From contig CATZZP010000011.1 in the NCBI GenBank assembly GCA_958426775.1, positions 6,098 through 70,097 of the forward strand: a stretch of DNA of 64,000 bases. Reading direction: 5' to 3'. This document shows positions 1-7,528 of this stretch, piece after piece. This DNA comes from an uncultured Bacillota bacterium. GTDB lineage: Bacteria > Bacillota > Clostridia > Lachnospirales > CAG-274. Under the pieces are notes generated by a model, which did no database searches, was not told where the DNA came from, and worked only from the letters and a program-made list of their open reading frames with translations. A program made the position numbers and the translations under genes. Numbering within the stretch: position 1 is the first letter of the stretch; the number at the start of each line of letters is the position of its first letter.

Positions 1-297
1 ATTGAAAATGACAGAACCTTAGTACCGATGAGAGCTATATTTGAAGCTCTTGGTGCTGATGTAGAATGGTTTAACGACACACAATCCGTAATAGCAGAAA
101 ATAAAGAGGGCGTAAGAATTACCTTAATTATAGGCAGCAAGAATATGCTTATAAATAATAAAGATATGGTAATTTTAGATGTACCTGCAAAAATTATGGG
201 TAGTCGAACAATGGTACCACTAAGAGCTATTTCCGAAGCATTTGATTGTAAGGTTGAATGGGATGGGGAAAGCAAACTTGTTACAATAACAAATTAA
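1..297 (+). CDS. Stalk-domain (copper amine oxidase N-domain-like) protein, C-terminal fragment
   Basis: The reading frame is open from base 1, so the gene begins upstream of the window and only its last 98 codons are visible. The fragment holds two short repeats, each with the pattern VP-MRAI-EA-G-VEW (about residues 8-25) and VPLRAISEAF-VEW (about residues 74-92). This is the signature of the copper amine oxidase N-terminal-like (stalk) domain. In Clostridia this domain is usually found on exported cell-surface proteins, often at the C-terminus, and has no amine oxidase activity. The function of the missing N-terminal part cannot be told. A palindrome follows directly and could terminate the transcript. 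Confidence 0.8.
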   Translation: MENDRTLVPMRAIFEALGADVEWFNDTQSVIAENKEGVRITLIIGSKNMLINNKDMVILDVPAKIMGSRTMVPLRAISEAFDCKVEWDGESKLVTITN

Positions 298-306
298 AAT
301 AATTAC

Positions 307-395
307 AGCAAAAAAAGGAGCTTTCAATTAATTTGACCCCTAAAGGTCTGACTTTTTGTGATCAAATTAATACATTGTTAGCTTCTTTTTTTGCT
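307..395. repeat. Nested palindrome with an IS3-like end sequence at its centre
   Basis: The outer arms 307-322 and 380-395 pair over 16 bp with one mismatch. The inner arms 327-336 and 362-371 pair perfectly over 10 bp. The centre (334-357) matches the putative IS3-family end at 63951-63974 at 20 of 24 positions. The outer arms end in a T-run, so they may be the terminator of the preceding surface-protein gene; the centre may be a remnant of an insertion. No second IS end or transposase is nearby. Confidence 0.45.
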
Positions 396-479
396 AAAAT
401 TTGTAGTTTATAAATATGTACTACTATGCCTTAAGCTTGATATATAAAAAATTTTATATTACATCTAATCAAAATAAGT

Positions 480-680
480 TGCAAAACCGGCACAAATATA
501 GCATAGCACCTAATTAAACCCACAGGCAAAGGAGTGAGGTAACAAACTAGCACATAAAACTAGTTGACATACTAATAGAGGTAAATAACATATTGCGGGT
601 GAGGTCTGAGTGCCTTGAAAACTATTCGTAAAACGCAACTTTTGCGAATAGTTAGAGGTTGGTAAAATAAGACCTCTTAA
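480..680 (+). ncRNA. Candidate structured RNA beside comF (possibly raiA-motif-like)
   Basis: This stretch has no credible reading frame but holds several helices and GC-richer islands in AT-rich DNA. Seen directly: a 14-bp hairpin 620-633/640-653 with one T-G pair (629/644) that is a G-U wobble only if the plus strand is transcribed; a perfect closing helix 601-607/670-676; a hairpin 545-550/560-565; and possible long-range pairing 489-493/610-614. The motif GTGAGGT occurs twice (534-540 and 599-605). Structured raiA-motif RNAs of Firmicutes are commonly found near comF and raiA/hpf genes, which is why that family is suggested; I cannot check its consensus from memory. Ends are approximate. 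It could instead be part of the comF 3' region. Confidence 0.4.
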
Positions 681-705
681 AAGATATATTTTAACTATTT
701 AATGC

Positions 706-1419
706 TTAATCTACATCAACTATACTTAAGCACAAGGCATAAACAGTTTTAGCCCCTGCATTTTTAAGGACTCGTGCAATTTCATTTATCGTACTGCCTG
801 TTGTATATATATCATCAATTATTAAAACAGATTTTCCTTTTATATCTACTCCACACTCCGTATTAAAAGAAAATACTCCTTTGATGTTTACTTTTCTTTG
901 TTCTTTGTTTAATGAGCTTTGTGGTTTTGTTTTTCGTTTCCTTAATACTAAAAGCTTGTATTGTTCTCCTCGATGTTTACAGTATGCCTCTGCCAACAAA
1001 TAACTTTGGTTATATCCTCTTTTAACATATCTGCTTCTATGAACGGGAACACAAGTTACGTAGTCCACGTGAGGTAAATTATGTTTATCTGCAAATTCAG
1101 CCATATCCATACCATAATATCGGGTATAACTTCCCCTTTTGGAATATTTCATACGATGTATTGATTCTCTTATTTCGTCCTTGTATACATACAAAGCATA
1201 TGCTTTATCAAAGAAATACTTTGAATTTCTGCAAGTTTTACATAATCCCATGTAATCAATGGGTTTACCGCATTTATCGCATACCTTTCCTTTTATCCAT
1301 TCGTTTTTACCTTCACAATCAGGACATATAAAATAATTGCATTCATAAGATATAATATTATCACATATTACACATCGTCTGGGATATAAAATTCGCAGAA
1401 AACTATCCTTTATATCCAT
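706..1419 (-). CDS. comF: ComF family protein (phosphoribosyltransferase-like)
   Basis: A 237-residue ComFC-type protein. The N-terminus carries four CxxC pairs (C16/C19, C32/C35, C47/C50, C60/C63) expected to bind zinc. The C-terminal half is a type I phosphoribosyltransferase fold with the PRPP-binding loop VLIIDDIYTTGST at residues 198-210. In naturally competent bacteria ComFC helps DNA uptake and integration; in many Clostridia it is present without a known competence system, so the role here is open. A Shine-Dalgarno AGAGGTG precedes the ATG. A terminator separates it from the upstream trpS-argF genes, so it probably has its own promoter. Confidence 0.9.
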   Translation of the reverse strand: MDIKDSFLRILYPRRCVICDNIISYECNYFICPDCEGKNEWIKGKVCDKCGKPIDYMGLCKTCRNSKYFFDKAYALYVYKDEIRESIHRMKYSKRGSYTRYYGMDMAEFADKHNLPHVDYVTCVPVHRSRYVKRGYNQSYLLAEAYCKHRGEQYKLLVLRKRKTKPQSSLNKEQRKVNIKGVFSFNTECGVDIKGKSVLIIDDIYTTGSTINEIARVLKNAGAKTVYALCLSIVDVD

Positions 1420-1443
1420 AAAATCACCTCTTATTAGTAAAAA

Positions 1444-1467
1444 GGTCCTTGGATAGCTCCAAAGACC
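1444..1467 (-). terminator. Rho-independent terminator after trpS
   Basis: A 10-bp stem (1444-1453/1458-1467, one G-U wobble) with a 4-nt loop is followed on the minus strand by a U-run. It lies between trpS and comF. Confidence 0.85.
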
Positions 1468-1478
1468 CCGGTTTAATT

Positions 1479-2480
1479 TTATACAGGATAACCAACCTTT
1501 TTCTGAACTTTTTTAAGTGTTTTGTTTGCAATATAAGATGCTTTTTCAGCACCTTCTTTCATTACCTGTTCAATGTATGCCTTGTCAGATGAATACTCCT
1601 TAAATTTATTCTGTATAGGCTCAATTTCAGCTACTACAGCATCGGCCACAGCTATTTTAAATGCACCGTAACCACAGCCTTTAAAATCAAGTACAGCATC
1701 ATTTACACTCTTACCTGTAACTGCCGAGTAAATATTAAGTAGGTTACTTACACCGGGCTTATCTTCGCCATATCTTACCTCTGTATCAGAATCAGTTACA
1801 GCTCTTTTAATTTTATTTGCTATAGCTTTTGTATCCTCTAAAATGTAAATAACATTGTTAGGATTATCACTTTCAGATTTACTCATTTTTCTGAGAGGAT
1901 TTTGCAGACCCATTATTCTTGCACCAACCTTAGGTATATATGGGTCAGGTAATTTAAATACATCACCATAAATACCATTAAATCTTTCGGCTAAATCCCT
2001 GCATATTTCCAAATGTTGTTTTTGGTCGGCACCAACAGGTACAAGATCGCTTTGATAGAGTAATATATCCCCTGCCATCAATACCGGATAAGTATAAAGT
2101 CCCGCATTTATATTGTCGGCATGCTGTGCAGATTTGTCCTTAAATTGCGTCATTCGATTAAGCTCTCCCATATAGGTAAAGCAGTTTAATATCCATGCTA
2201 TTTCTGCGTGAGCCTTCACATCAGACTGAACATAAATTATATGCTCCTTTGGGTCAAGCCCGATTGCAAGAAATAAGGCAATTACGTTTTTTGTACGTTG
2301 CCTTAATTCTGTAGGATCCTGACGTACTGTAAGAGCGTGCATATTTGCAACACCGAAAATGCAGTTATATTCGTCCTGGAGATTTTTCCAATTTCTTAAG
2401 GCACCAAGATAATTACCTAAGGTAGGTACACCTGATGGTTGCATTGCACTGTATATTATTTTTTTGTTATTATCACTCAT
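1479..2480 (-). CDS. trpS: Tryptophan-tRNA ligase
   Basis: Class I aminoacyl-tRNA synthetase that charges tRNA-Trp with tryptophan in the cytoplasm. About 333 residues, the normal length. The HIGH-type motif appears as PTLGNYLG near residue 18 and the KMSKS loop as KMSKSES near residue 200, with a typical Rossmann core between. An in-frame TTG at 2486 overlaps the argF stop, but the ATG at 2480 is the more likely start. It is translationally coupled to argF just upstream. No tryptophan T-box precedes this copy, although one controls the trp operon at 36.9 kb. Confidence 0.95.
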   Translation of the reverse strand: MSDNNKKIIYSAMQPSGVPTLGNYLGALRNWKNLQDEYNCIFGVANMHALTVRQDPTELRQRTKNVIALFLAIGLDPKEHIIYVQSDVKAHAEIAWILNCFTYMGELNRMTQFKDKSAQHADNINAGLYTYPVLMAGDILLYQSDLVPVGADQKQHLEICRDLAERFNGIYGDVFKLPDPYIPKVGARIMGLQNPLRKMSKSESDNPNNVIYILEDTKAIANKIKRAVTDSDTEVRYGEDKPGVSNLLNIYSAVTGKSVNDAVLDFKGCGYGAFKIAVADAVVAEIEPIQNKFKEYSSDKAYIEQVMKEGAEKASYIANKTLKKVQKKVGYPV

Positions 2481-2482
2481 AA

Positions 2483-3478
2483 TCAATCCATAAGGGTTGC
2501 GTACATAACAGCCTTTATTGTGTGCATACGATTTTCCGCTTCATCAAATACAACAGACTGAGATGACTCAAACACCTCATTAGTAACCTCCATTTCAGTT
2601 AATCCGAATTTTTCACTTATTTCTTTACCTATTTTTGTATTTAAGTCATGGAAAGCAGGAAGACAGTGCATAAATATTGCATTCTCTCCTGCATTTTTCA
2701 TAACATTGGCATTAACCTGATAAGGTAAAAGTTTTTTAATGCGTTCTTCCCATACATAGTCAGGCTCACCCATGGATACCCATACATCTGTATAAATCAC
2801 ATCTGCATTTTTAGTTGCTGTTTCTACGTCTTCGCTTAATGTAACTGTACAATCGTTTTCAGAAGCAATTTTTTCGCACTCTTCAACAAGCCACTTTTCA
2901 GGGAAATATTCCTTATTTGTACAAGCTGTAAAATTAATACCCATTTTTGCACACGAAACCATAAGGGAATTACCCATATTATATCTTGCATCACCCATAT
3001 AAACAAAATTAATACCCTTTAGTTTGCCAAAATGCTCACGTATAGTAAGTAAATCTGCAAGCGTTTGTGTTGGATGAGACTCATTTGTTAAGCCATTCCA
3101 TACAGGTACACCTGCATATTTTGCAAGCTCTTCTACAATAGACTGCTCAAAGCCGCGATATTCAATACCGTCATATATTCTGCCAAGAACTCTGGCAGTA
3201 TCTGCAATACTCTCCTTTTTTCCTATTTGTGAGCCTGACGGATCAAGGTATGTAACATTCATACCCATATCATATGCGGCAACCTCAAATGAACAACGTG
3301 TTCTTGTGCTTGTTTTTTCAAAAATAAGGGCAATATTTTTGCCTTTAAGGCAAGGGTCATAAATACCCTTTTTCTTTTTATCCTTAAGCTCTGCCGATAA
3401 ATTAAGCAGATACTCAATTTCCTCTGTTGTAAAGTCTAACATTTTCAAAAAATGCCTGCCTTTTAAGCTAATACTCAT
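2483..3478 (-). CDS. argF: Ornithine carbamoyltransferase
   Basis: Transfers the carbamoyl group of carbamoyl phosphate to ornithine to give citrulline (arginine synthesis), or runs in reverse in the arginine deiminase route. 331 residues. The carbamoyl-phosphate loop STRTR is at 57-61, HPTQ at 135-138, and the ornithine/catalytic HCLPAFHD near 273. No other arg or arc gene is in the window, so argF and arcB cannot be told apart by context; argF is the default name. ATG with GGAGG upstream; own promoter at 3542-3570. It is followed immediately by trpS. Confidence 0.95.
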   Translation of the reverse strand: MSISLKGRHFLKMLDFTTEEIEYLLNLSAELKDKKKKGIYDPCLKGKNIALIFEKTSTRTRCSFEVAAYDMGMNVTYLDPSGSQIGKKESIADTARVLGRIYDGIEYRGFEQSIVEELAKYAGVPVWNGLTNESHPTQTLADLLTIREHFGKLKGINFVYMGDARYNMGNSLMVSCAKMGINFTACTNKEYFPEKWLVEECEKIASENDCTVTLSEDVETATKNADVIYTDVWVSMGEPDYVWEERIKKLLPYQVNANVMKNAGENAIFMHCLPAFHDLNTKIGKEISEKFGLTEMEVTNEVFESSQSVVFDEAENRMHTIKAVMYATLMD

Positions 3479-3541
3479 AACAGACCTCCGTCCTGATTAT
3501 TTTAGAATGATACATAAAATCAACAATTTATCATTTATCAC

Positions 3542-3570
3542 ATTATACAACATTGTGCGTAATTATTCAA
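3542..3570 (-). promoter_or_regulatory. Predicted sigma-A promoter of argF-trpS
   Basis: On the minus strand the -35 is TTGAAT (3565-3570) and the -10 is TATAAT (3542-3547), with a 17-bp spacer. The -10 lies about 65 bases upstream of the argF ATG. Confidence 0.7.
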
Positions 3571-3606
3571 GTTGATTTATGAAAATCATACCTGAAAATG
3601 TAAAAA

Positions 3607-3638
3607 AAGAGGTATAGACTTATTTGTCCACACCTCTT
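3607..3638 (-). terminator. Rho-independent terminator after kduI
   Basis: A 13-bp stem (with two G-U wobbles in the minus-strand RNA) is followed by seven U residues. It lies 11 bases after the kduI stop and insulates argF. Confidence 0.85.
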
Positions 3639-3648
3639 ACAGATAAAA

Positions 3649-4518
3649 TTACTTAAGGTCTCCTGTTTTAAGCCAGTCCTGATCATCATAGTCTTTGTTT
3701 TCACCAACCATGCCCCAAATAAAGGTATAAGCTTTTGTACCTACACCACTGTGGATTGACCAGCTTGGAGAAATAACTGCTGACTCATTTTTCATAACAA
3801 TATGTCTTGTTTCATCCGGCTTACCCATCATATGGAAAACAACATTATCAGCATCCATATCAAAGTAGAGATAAACCTCCATACGTCTTTCATGAGTATG
3901 GCAAGGCATTGTGTTCCAATTAGAGCCGGGGTCAAGCTTAGTTAAACCCATAGCAATCTGACAGCTACCATATTCAACGCCATCTCTCTGAGAAAGTCTT
4001 GCAAATACTTCGTCATGAATATACTGGTTGATAGTTCTCTTGTTGCAATCTTGAAGAGAGCCAAGAGGCTTATGGTTTGCATCATCATAAGAGATTAAAA
4101 CTGTTGGATAGCTCTTGTGTGCTGTACCTGAATTCATATAGAACTTAGGTGGATTAGAAGCATCCTTAGCTGTAAAGGAAATCTCCTTAACACCCATACC
4201 AACATAGATAGCATCATAGTGATTTACAGGATATTCCTTGCCGTCAACATTAACAAAGCCGTCACCACCGATATTAATTACACCAAGCTCACGTCTTTCA
4301 AGGAAGTAGGTTGCTGCAAGCTCCTTACTGCCCTCAAGCTTAAGTGGCTCTGTAGTAGGTGTAATACCACCGAAAATAATTCTATCATTATGGCTGTAAA
4401 CCAGCTTCATTTCGCCCGGTACAAAAACATCCTCTACAAGGAAATGCTTTCTTAAGGCTTCGGTATCATAATGTTTAACATCATCAAAATGATTTGAATA
4501 TCTTGTTTCAAGCTTCAT
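3649..4518 (-). CDS. kduI: 5-dehydro-4-deoxy-D-glucuronate isomerase
   Basis: KduI isomerises 5-keto-4-deoxyuronate, the monomer released from pectin or other polyuronides, to 2,5-diketo-3-deoxygluconate. 289 residues, cupin fold. The zinc ligands known from the E. coli enzyme are conserved at a constant offset: H207, H209, E214 and H256 (E. coli H196, H198, E203, H245). Good Shine-Dalgarno GGAGGT before the ATG. The next upstream gene in the pathway direction, kdgK, lies about 400 bp away on the same strand with a terminator between. The partner dehydrogenase kduD and the aldolase are not in the window. Confidence 0.95.
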   Translation of the reverse strand: MKLETRYSNHFDDVKHYDTEALRKHFLVEDVFVPGEMKLVYSHNDRIIFGGITPTTEPLKLEGSKELAATYFLERRELGVINIGGDGFVNVDGKEYPVNHYDAIYVGMGVKEISFTAKDASNPPKFYMNSGTAHKSYPTVLISYDDANHKPLGSLQDCNKRTINQYIHDEVFARLSQRDGVEYGSCQIAMGLTKLDPGSNWNTMPCHTHERRMEVYLYFDMDADNVVFHMMGKPDETRHIVMKNESAVISPSWSIHSGVGTKAYTFIWGMVGENKDYDDQDWLKTGDLK

Positions 4519-4536
4519 AATTATATACCTCCAATA

Positions 4537-4782
4537 TTATAAATTAAACAATATAGCTGTTATAGCAATTGACAAACCTAATGAAATTATAAACTCTATT
4601 AAACAACCTATTGCTATAATTACTCTGTAATCATCAAAATTACAGGTCAAATTAGTAAAAACCTTTACAAATAATAAACCAACAAAAAAATGTAAAATTG
4701 GATTAACTTTATGTTTAGTAACGATGAGAAAGGAATAAGCGAAGTAATCAACCCTCTTCCTATCGTATATATAAATACACAT
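4537..4782 (-). CDS. Possible small membrane protein (81 aa), uncertain
   Basis: A short reading frame between kdgK and kduI that would encode two hydrophobic segments, at about residues 30-42 and 57-80. I do not recognise it. There is no clear Shine-Dalgarno site before the proposed ATG and codon use is AT-biased, so it may be a remnant of a transporter gene or a chance frame. Its position between two uronate genes would fit a transport-related fragment, but nothing in the sequence proves this. Confidence 0.3.
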   Translation of the reverse strand: MCIYIYDRKRVDYFAYSFLIVTKHKVNPILHFFVGLLFVKVFTNLTCNFDDYRVIIAIGCLIEFIISLGLSIAITAILFNL

Positions 4783-4888
4783 GGCATATATTCATATTTA
4801 TTGACTGCATAATGAAAAAGCCATAAATCAAATTATATATAAAGAAAGATGATAATATCCATCTCAATATTTTCCCACTATTAAAATT

Positions 4889-4918
4889 AAAGGCTGAAGA
4901 CCAAAGCCTACAGCCTTT
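4889..4918 (-). terminator. Terminator after kdgK
   Basis: An 8-bp stem (4889-4896/4911-4918) followed on the minus strand by an AT-rich, U-containing tail, 16 bases past the kdgK stop. Confidence 0.7.
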
Positions 4919-4933
4919 ATGAAGTTTATTTAA

Positions 4934-5968
4934 TTATCTCTGAACACGACCTGAGCCGTCACCTGCTGCAAGAGCCTCAACATCTGCACGTGATACAAGG
5001 TTGAAGTCACCTGGGATTGTGTGCTTAAGAGCAGAAGCAGCTACAGCGTACTCAATAGCAGCCTTCATATCATCACCATGGTCAAGTAAGCCACAGATAA
5101 GACCGCCTGCAAAAGAGTCACCGCCACCTACACGGTCAACAATAGGGTTGATTTCATATCTTCTTGAACGATAGAACTCTCTTGTCTTACCGTCCATAAT
5201 ACAAGCTGACCAACCGTTGTGTGAAGCTGAGAAGCTCTCTCTAAGTGAGCTGATAACATACTTAAAGTTGAACTTATCACACATCTGGTTGAAAATGTCA
5301 ACATAACCTGCCATCTCAAGCTCGCCGCTTGTTACGTCAGTATTACCGGGCTTGAAGCCAAGTACCTTTTCAGCATCCTCTTCGTTACCGATACAAACAT
5401 CAACATACTGCATAAGGTTTGTCATAACCTTCTGAGCCTTTTCTGAAGACCAAAGCTTCTTACGGAAGTTAAGGTCACAAGAAACTGTAACGCCCTTAGC
5501 CTTAGCAGCCTTAAGAGCAGCCTCTGTAAGCTCTGCAGCAGCATCAGATACAGCAGGAGTAATACCTGTGAAGTGGAACCAGTCAGCACCCTCAAAGATT
5601 GCATCAAAGTCAAACTGGTCAGCAGTTGCTGTAGCAATTGAAGAATGTGCTCTATCGTAAACAACGTTAGAAGCTCTCATAGAAGCACCTGTCTCAAGAT
5701 AGTAGATGCCAAGTCTTTCACCGCTTCTTACGATGTGATTTGTCTGTACATTGTACTTTCTGAGTGCAGCAACAGCACACTCACCAATAGGGTTAGCCGG
5801 TACAGCTGTTACAAATTCTGCGTCATGACCATAGTTTGCTAAAGATACAGCTACGTTAGCCTCACCGCCACCATAGTTAATATCAAACTCATCAGCCTGA
5901 ATAAACTTCTCATTGTTAGGTGTAGAAAGTCTAAGCATAATCTCACCCATAGTTACAATTTTGCTCAT
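4934..5968 (-). CDS. kdgK: 2-dehydro-3-deoxygluconokinase (PfkB family)
   Basis: Phosphorylates 2-keto-3-deoxygluconate with ATP to KDPG, the step before aldolase cleavage to pyruvate and glyceraldehyde-3-phosphate. 344 residues, ribokinase (PfkB) fold. The N-terminal substrate motif NYGGGEANVA is at 31-40 and the C-terminal catalytic motif GGGDSFAGG at 281-289, with D284 as the likely base. Strong Shine-Dalgarno AAGGAGG before the ATG. It sits beside kduI (uronate breakdown) and gap, which fits a uronate-to-glycolysis route. The specificity for KDG over other sugars rests on this context plus similarity of the core. Confidence 0.88.
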   Translation of the reverse strand: MSKIVTMGEIMLRLSTPNNEKFIQADEFDINYGGGEANVAVSLANYGHDAEFVTAVPANPIGECAVAALRKYNVQTNHIVRSGERLGIYYLETGASMRASNVVYDRAHSSIATATADQFDFDAIFEGADWFHFTGITPAVSDAAAELTEAALKAAKAKGVTVSCDLNFRKKLWSSEKAQKVMTNLMQYVDVCIGNEEDAEKVLGFKPGNTDVTSGELEMAGYVDIFNQMCDKFNFKYVISSLRESFSASHNGWSACIMDGKTREFYRSRRYEINPIVDRVGGGDSFAGGLICGLLDHGDDMKAAIEYAVAASALKHTIPGDFNLVSRADVEALAAGDGSGRVQR

Positions 5969-6133
5969 TGGAAAAAATCCTCCTTAGTTTAATTTTTTAA
6001 TTATGTAAAGACATAATTTCTTATAGAAATTATAACATACAAGTAAAGCTTTTTCAATAGTACATTTATATTTTTTAATTAAATAATGATACTATAGGCT
6101 CTTATAAGATAAATAATATAATACTGTAAATCC

Positions 6134-6169
6134 CCAAAAAAGAGCTGCCATAAGACAGCTCTTTTTTGG
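6134..6169 (-). terminator. Terminator after gap
   Basis: A perfect 14-bp stem (6134-6147/6156-6169) whose arms carry A and T runs. It lies just beyond the gap stop and is likely to be strong. Confidence 0.85.
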
Positions 6170-6186
6170 AAATATTTATAAAATTA

Positions 6187-7194
6187 TCAGCCAAGCTCTG
6201 CAAAGTACTTGATTGTTCTAACCATCTGGCTTGTATATGAGTTTTCATTATCATACCAAGAAACAACCTGTACTTCATACTGGTCATCGGAAACCTTATT
6301 AACCATAGTCTGAGTTGCATCAAAAAGTGAACCGAACTTCATACCGATAACGTCTGAAGATACGATAAGGTCTTCATTATAGCCGAATGACTCGTTAGCA
6401 GCAGCCTTCATAGCAGCATTAATGCCCTCAACTGTAATGTCTGTACCCTTAACAACTGCTGTAAGGATAGTAGTTGAACCTGTAGGAACAGGAACTCTCT
6501 GTGCAGCACCGATAAGCTTACCGTTAAGCTCAGGAATAACAAGACCGATAGCCTTAGCAGCACCTGTTGAGTTAGGAACAATGTTGATTGCAGCAGCACG
6601 AGCACGTCTGAGGTCACCCTTTCTCTGAGGACCGTCAAGAATCATCTGGTCGCCTGTGTAAGCATGGATTGTAACCATGATACCTGACTGAATTTCAGCA
6701 TAGTCATTAAGTGCCTTAGCCATAGGAGCAAGACAGTTTGTTGTACAAGAAGCAGCTGAAATAACCTTGTCTTCCTTTGTAAGGATGTCGTTGTTTACGT
6801 TGTAAACGATAGTAGGAAGGTCATTACCTGCAGGAGCAGAAATAACTACCTTCTTAGCACCTGCGTTAACATGTGCCATAGCCTTATCCTTAGATGTGTA
6901 GAAACCTGTACATTCAAGAACTACATCAACATCAAGCTCGCCCCAAGGAAGCTTGTTTGCATCTGCCTCTTTGTAAATTTTAATTTCCTTGCCGTTTACG
7001 ATGATAGAATCCTCTGTAGCCTCAACAGTACCATCGAATCTACCCTGAGCTGAATCATACTTAAGAAGATGAGCAAGCATATTAGGTGCTGTAAGGTCGT
7101 TGATAGCTACTACTTCATAACCGTCAGCAACAAACATCTGTCTGAATGCAAGACGACCGATACGACCGAAACCATTAATAGCAACTTTAACCAT
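6187..7194 (-). CDS. gap: Type I glyceraldehyde-3-phosphate dehydrogenase
   Basis: Oxidises and phosphorylates glyceraldehyde-3-phosphate to 1,3-bisphosphoglycerate with reduction of NAD in glycolysis. 335 residues. The N-terminal Rossmann motif NGFGRIGR is at 7-14, an aspartate at residue 33 favours NAD over NADP, and the active site ASCTTNCLAP holds the catalytic C150. Strong Shine-Dalgarno AGGAGG, promoter at 7272-7300 and terminator at 6134-6169, so it is a single-gene transcript. No pgk or tpi follows, unlike the glycolytic operon of many Firmicutes. The codon choice looks optimised, as expected for high expression. Confidence 0.97.
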   Translation of the reverse strand: MVKVAINGFGRIGRLAFRQMFVADGYEVVAINDLTAPNMLAHLLKYDSAQGRFDGTVEATEDSIIVNGKEIKIYKEADANKLPWGELDVDVVLECTGFYTSKDKAMAHVNAGAKKVVISAPAGNDLPTIVYNVNNDILTKEDKVISAASCTTNCLAPMAKALNDYAEIQSGIMVTIHAYTGDQMILDGPQRKGDLRRARAAAINIVPNSTGAAKAIGLVIPELNGKLIGAAQRVPVPTGSTTILTAVVKGTDITVEGINAAMKAAANESFGYNEDLIVSSDVIGMKFGSLFDATQTMVNKVSDDQYEVQVVSWYDNENSYTSQMVRTIKYFAELG

Positions 7195-7271
7195 TTGAAT
7201 ATTCCTCCTAAAATTAATTTAGACTAATTGGGATAATATCCCATTCTTGTTACCACTTGTAACCAAATAAC

Positions 7272-7300
7272 ATTATATCACATAAGTTGTAAAAGTTAAA
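7272..7300 (-). promoter_or_regulatory. Predicted sigma-A promoter of gap
   Basis: On the minus strand the -35 is TTTAAC (7295-7300) and the -10 is TATAAT (7272-7277), with a 17-bp spacer. The gap ATG is about 77 bases downstream of the -10. Confidence 0.7.
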
Positions 7301-7328
7301 CATTTTTTTAACGATTTTACGTTTTTTG

Positions 7329-7424
7329 TCAACTTTTATTAACAAGTGCTATAATTGACAAAGCAAGAGCCGCAGCACTCATTAATAATGCCACACCGCT
7401 TAAAGCAACACTGACTACTTTCAT
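7329..7424 (-). CDS. 31-residue hydrophobic membrane peptide
   Basis: A very short gene with a near-perfect Shine-Dalgarno GGAGGT seven bases before its ATG. The product starts MKVVSVALSG, continues as one Ala/Leu/Val/Ile-rich helix to about residue 28, and ends VNKS. It would be a single-pass membrane peptide with a lysine at each end. It is not a known family to me. It lies between purL and gap on the same strand, after a strong hairpin (7481-7514), with the gap promoter just downstream. Possible roles include a small membrane regulator or a toxin-like peptide; this is inference only. The strong ribosome-binding site is the main evidence that it is translated. Confidence 0.6.
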   Translation of the reverse strand: MKVVSVALSGVALLMSAAALALSIIALVNKS

Positions 7425-7480
7425 ATCAAATACCTCCAATTCAACCGTAGATAATTTCTTATTTTTTATTTATTATTACC

Positions 7481-7514
7481 AATTTAGTCTGTCGAAAGTA
7501 CGACAGACTAAATT
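7481..7514 (-). terminator. Perfect 14-bp hairpin between purL and the small-peptide gene
   Basis: Arms 7481-7494 and 7501-7514 are perfectly complementary with a 6-nt loop. It begins 15 bases past the purL stop. There is no immediate U-run on the minus strand, only an AT-rich tail, so it may be a weak terminator, an mRNA-stabilising structure, or an operator-like dyad for the small gene. Confidence 0.5.
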
Positions 7515-7528
7515 AAAAGTAAACTTAA

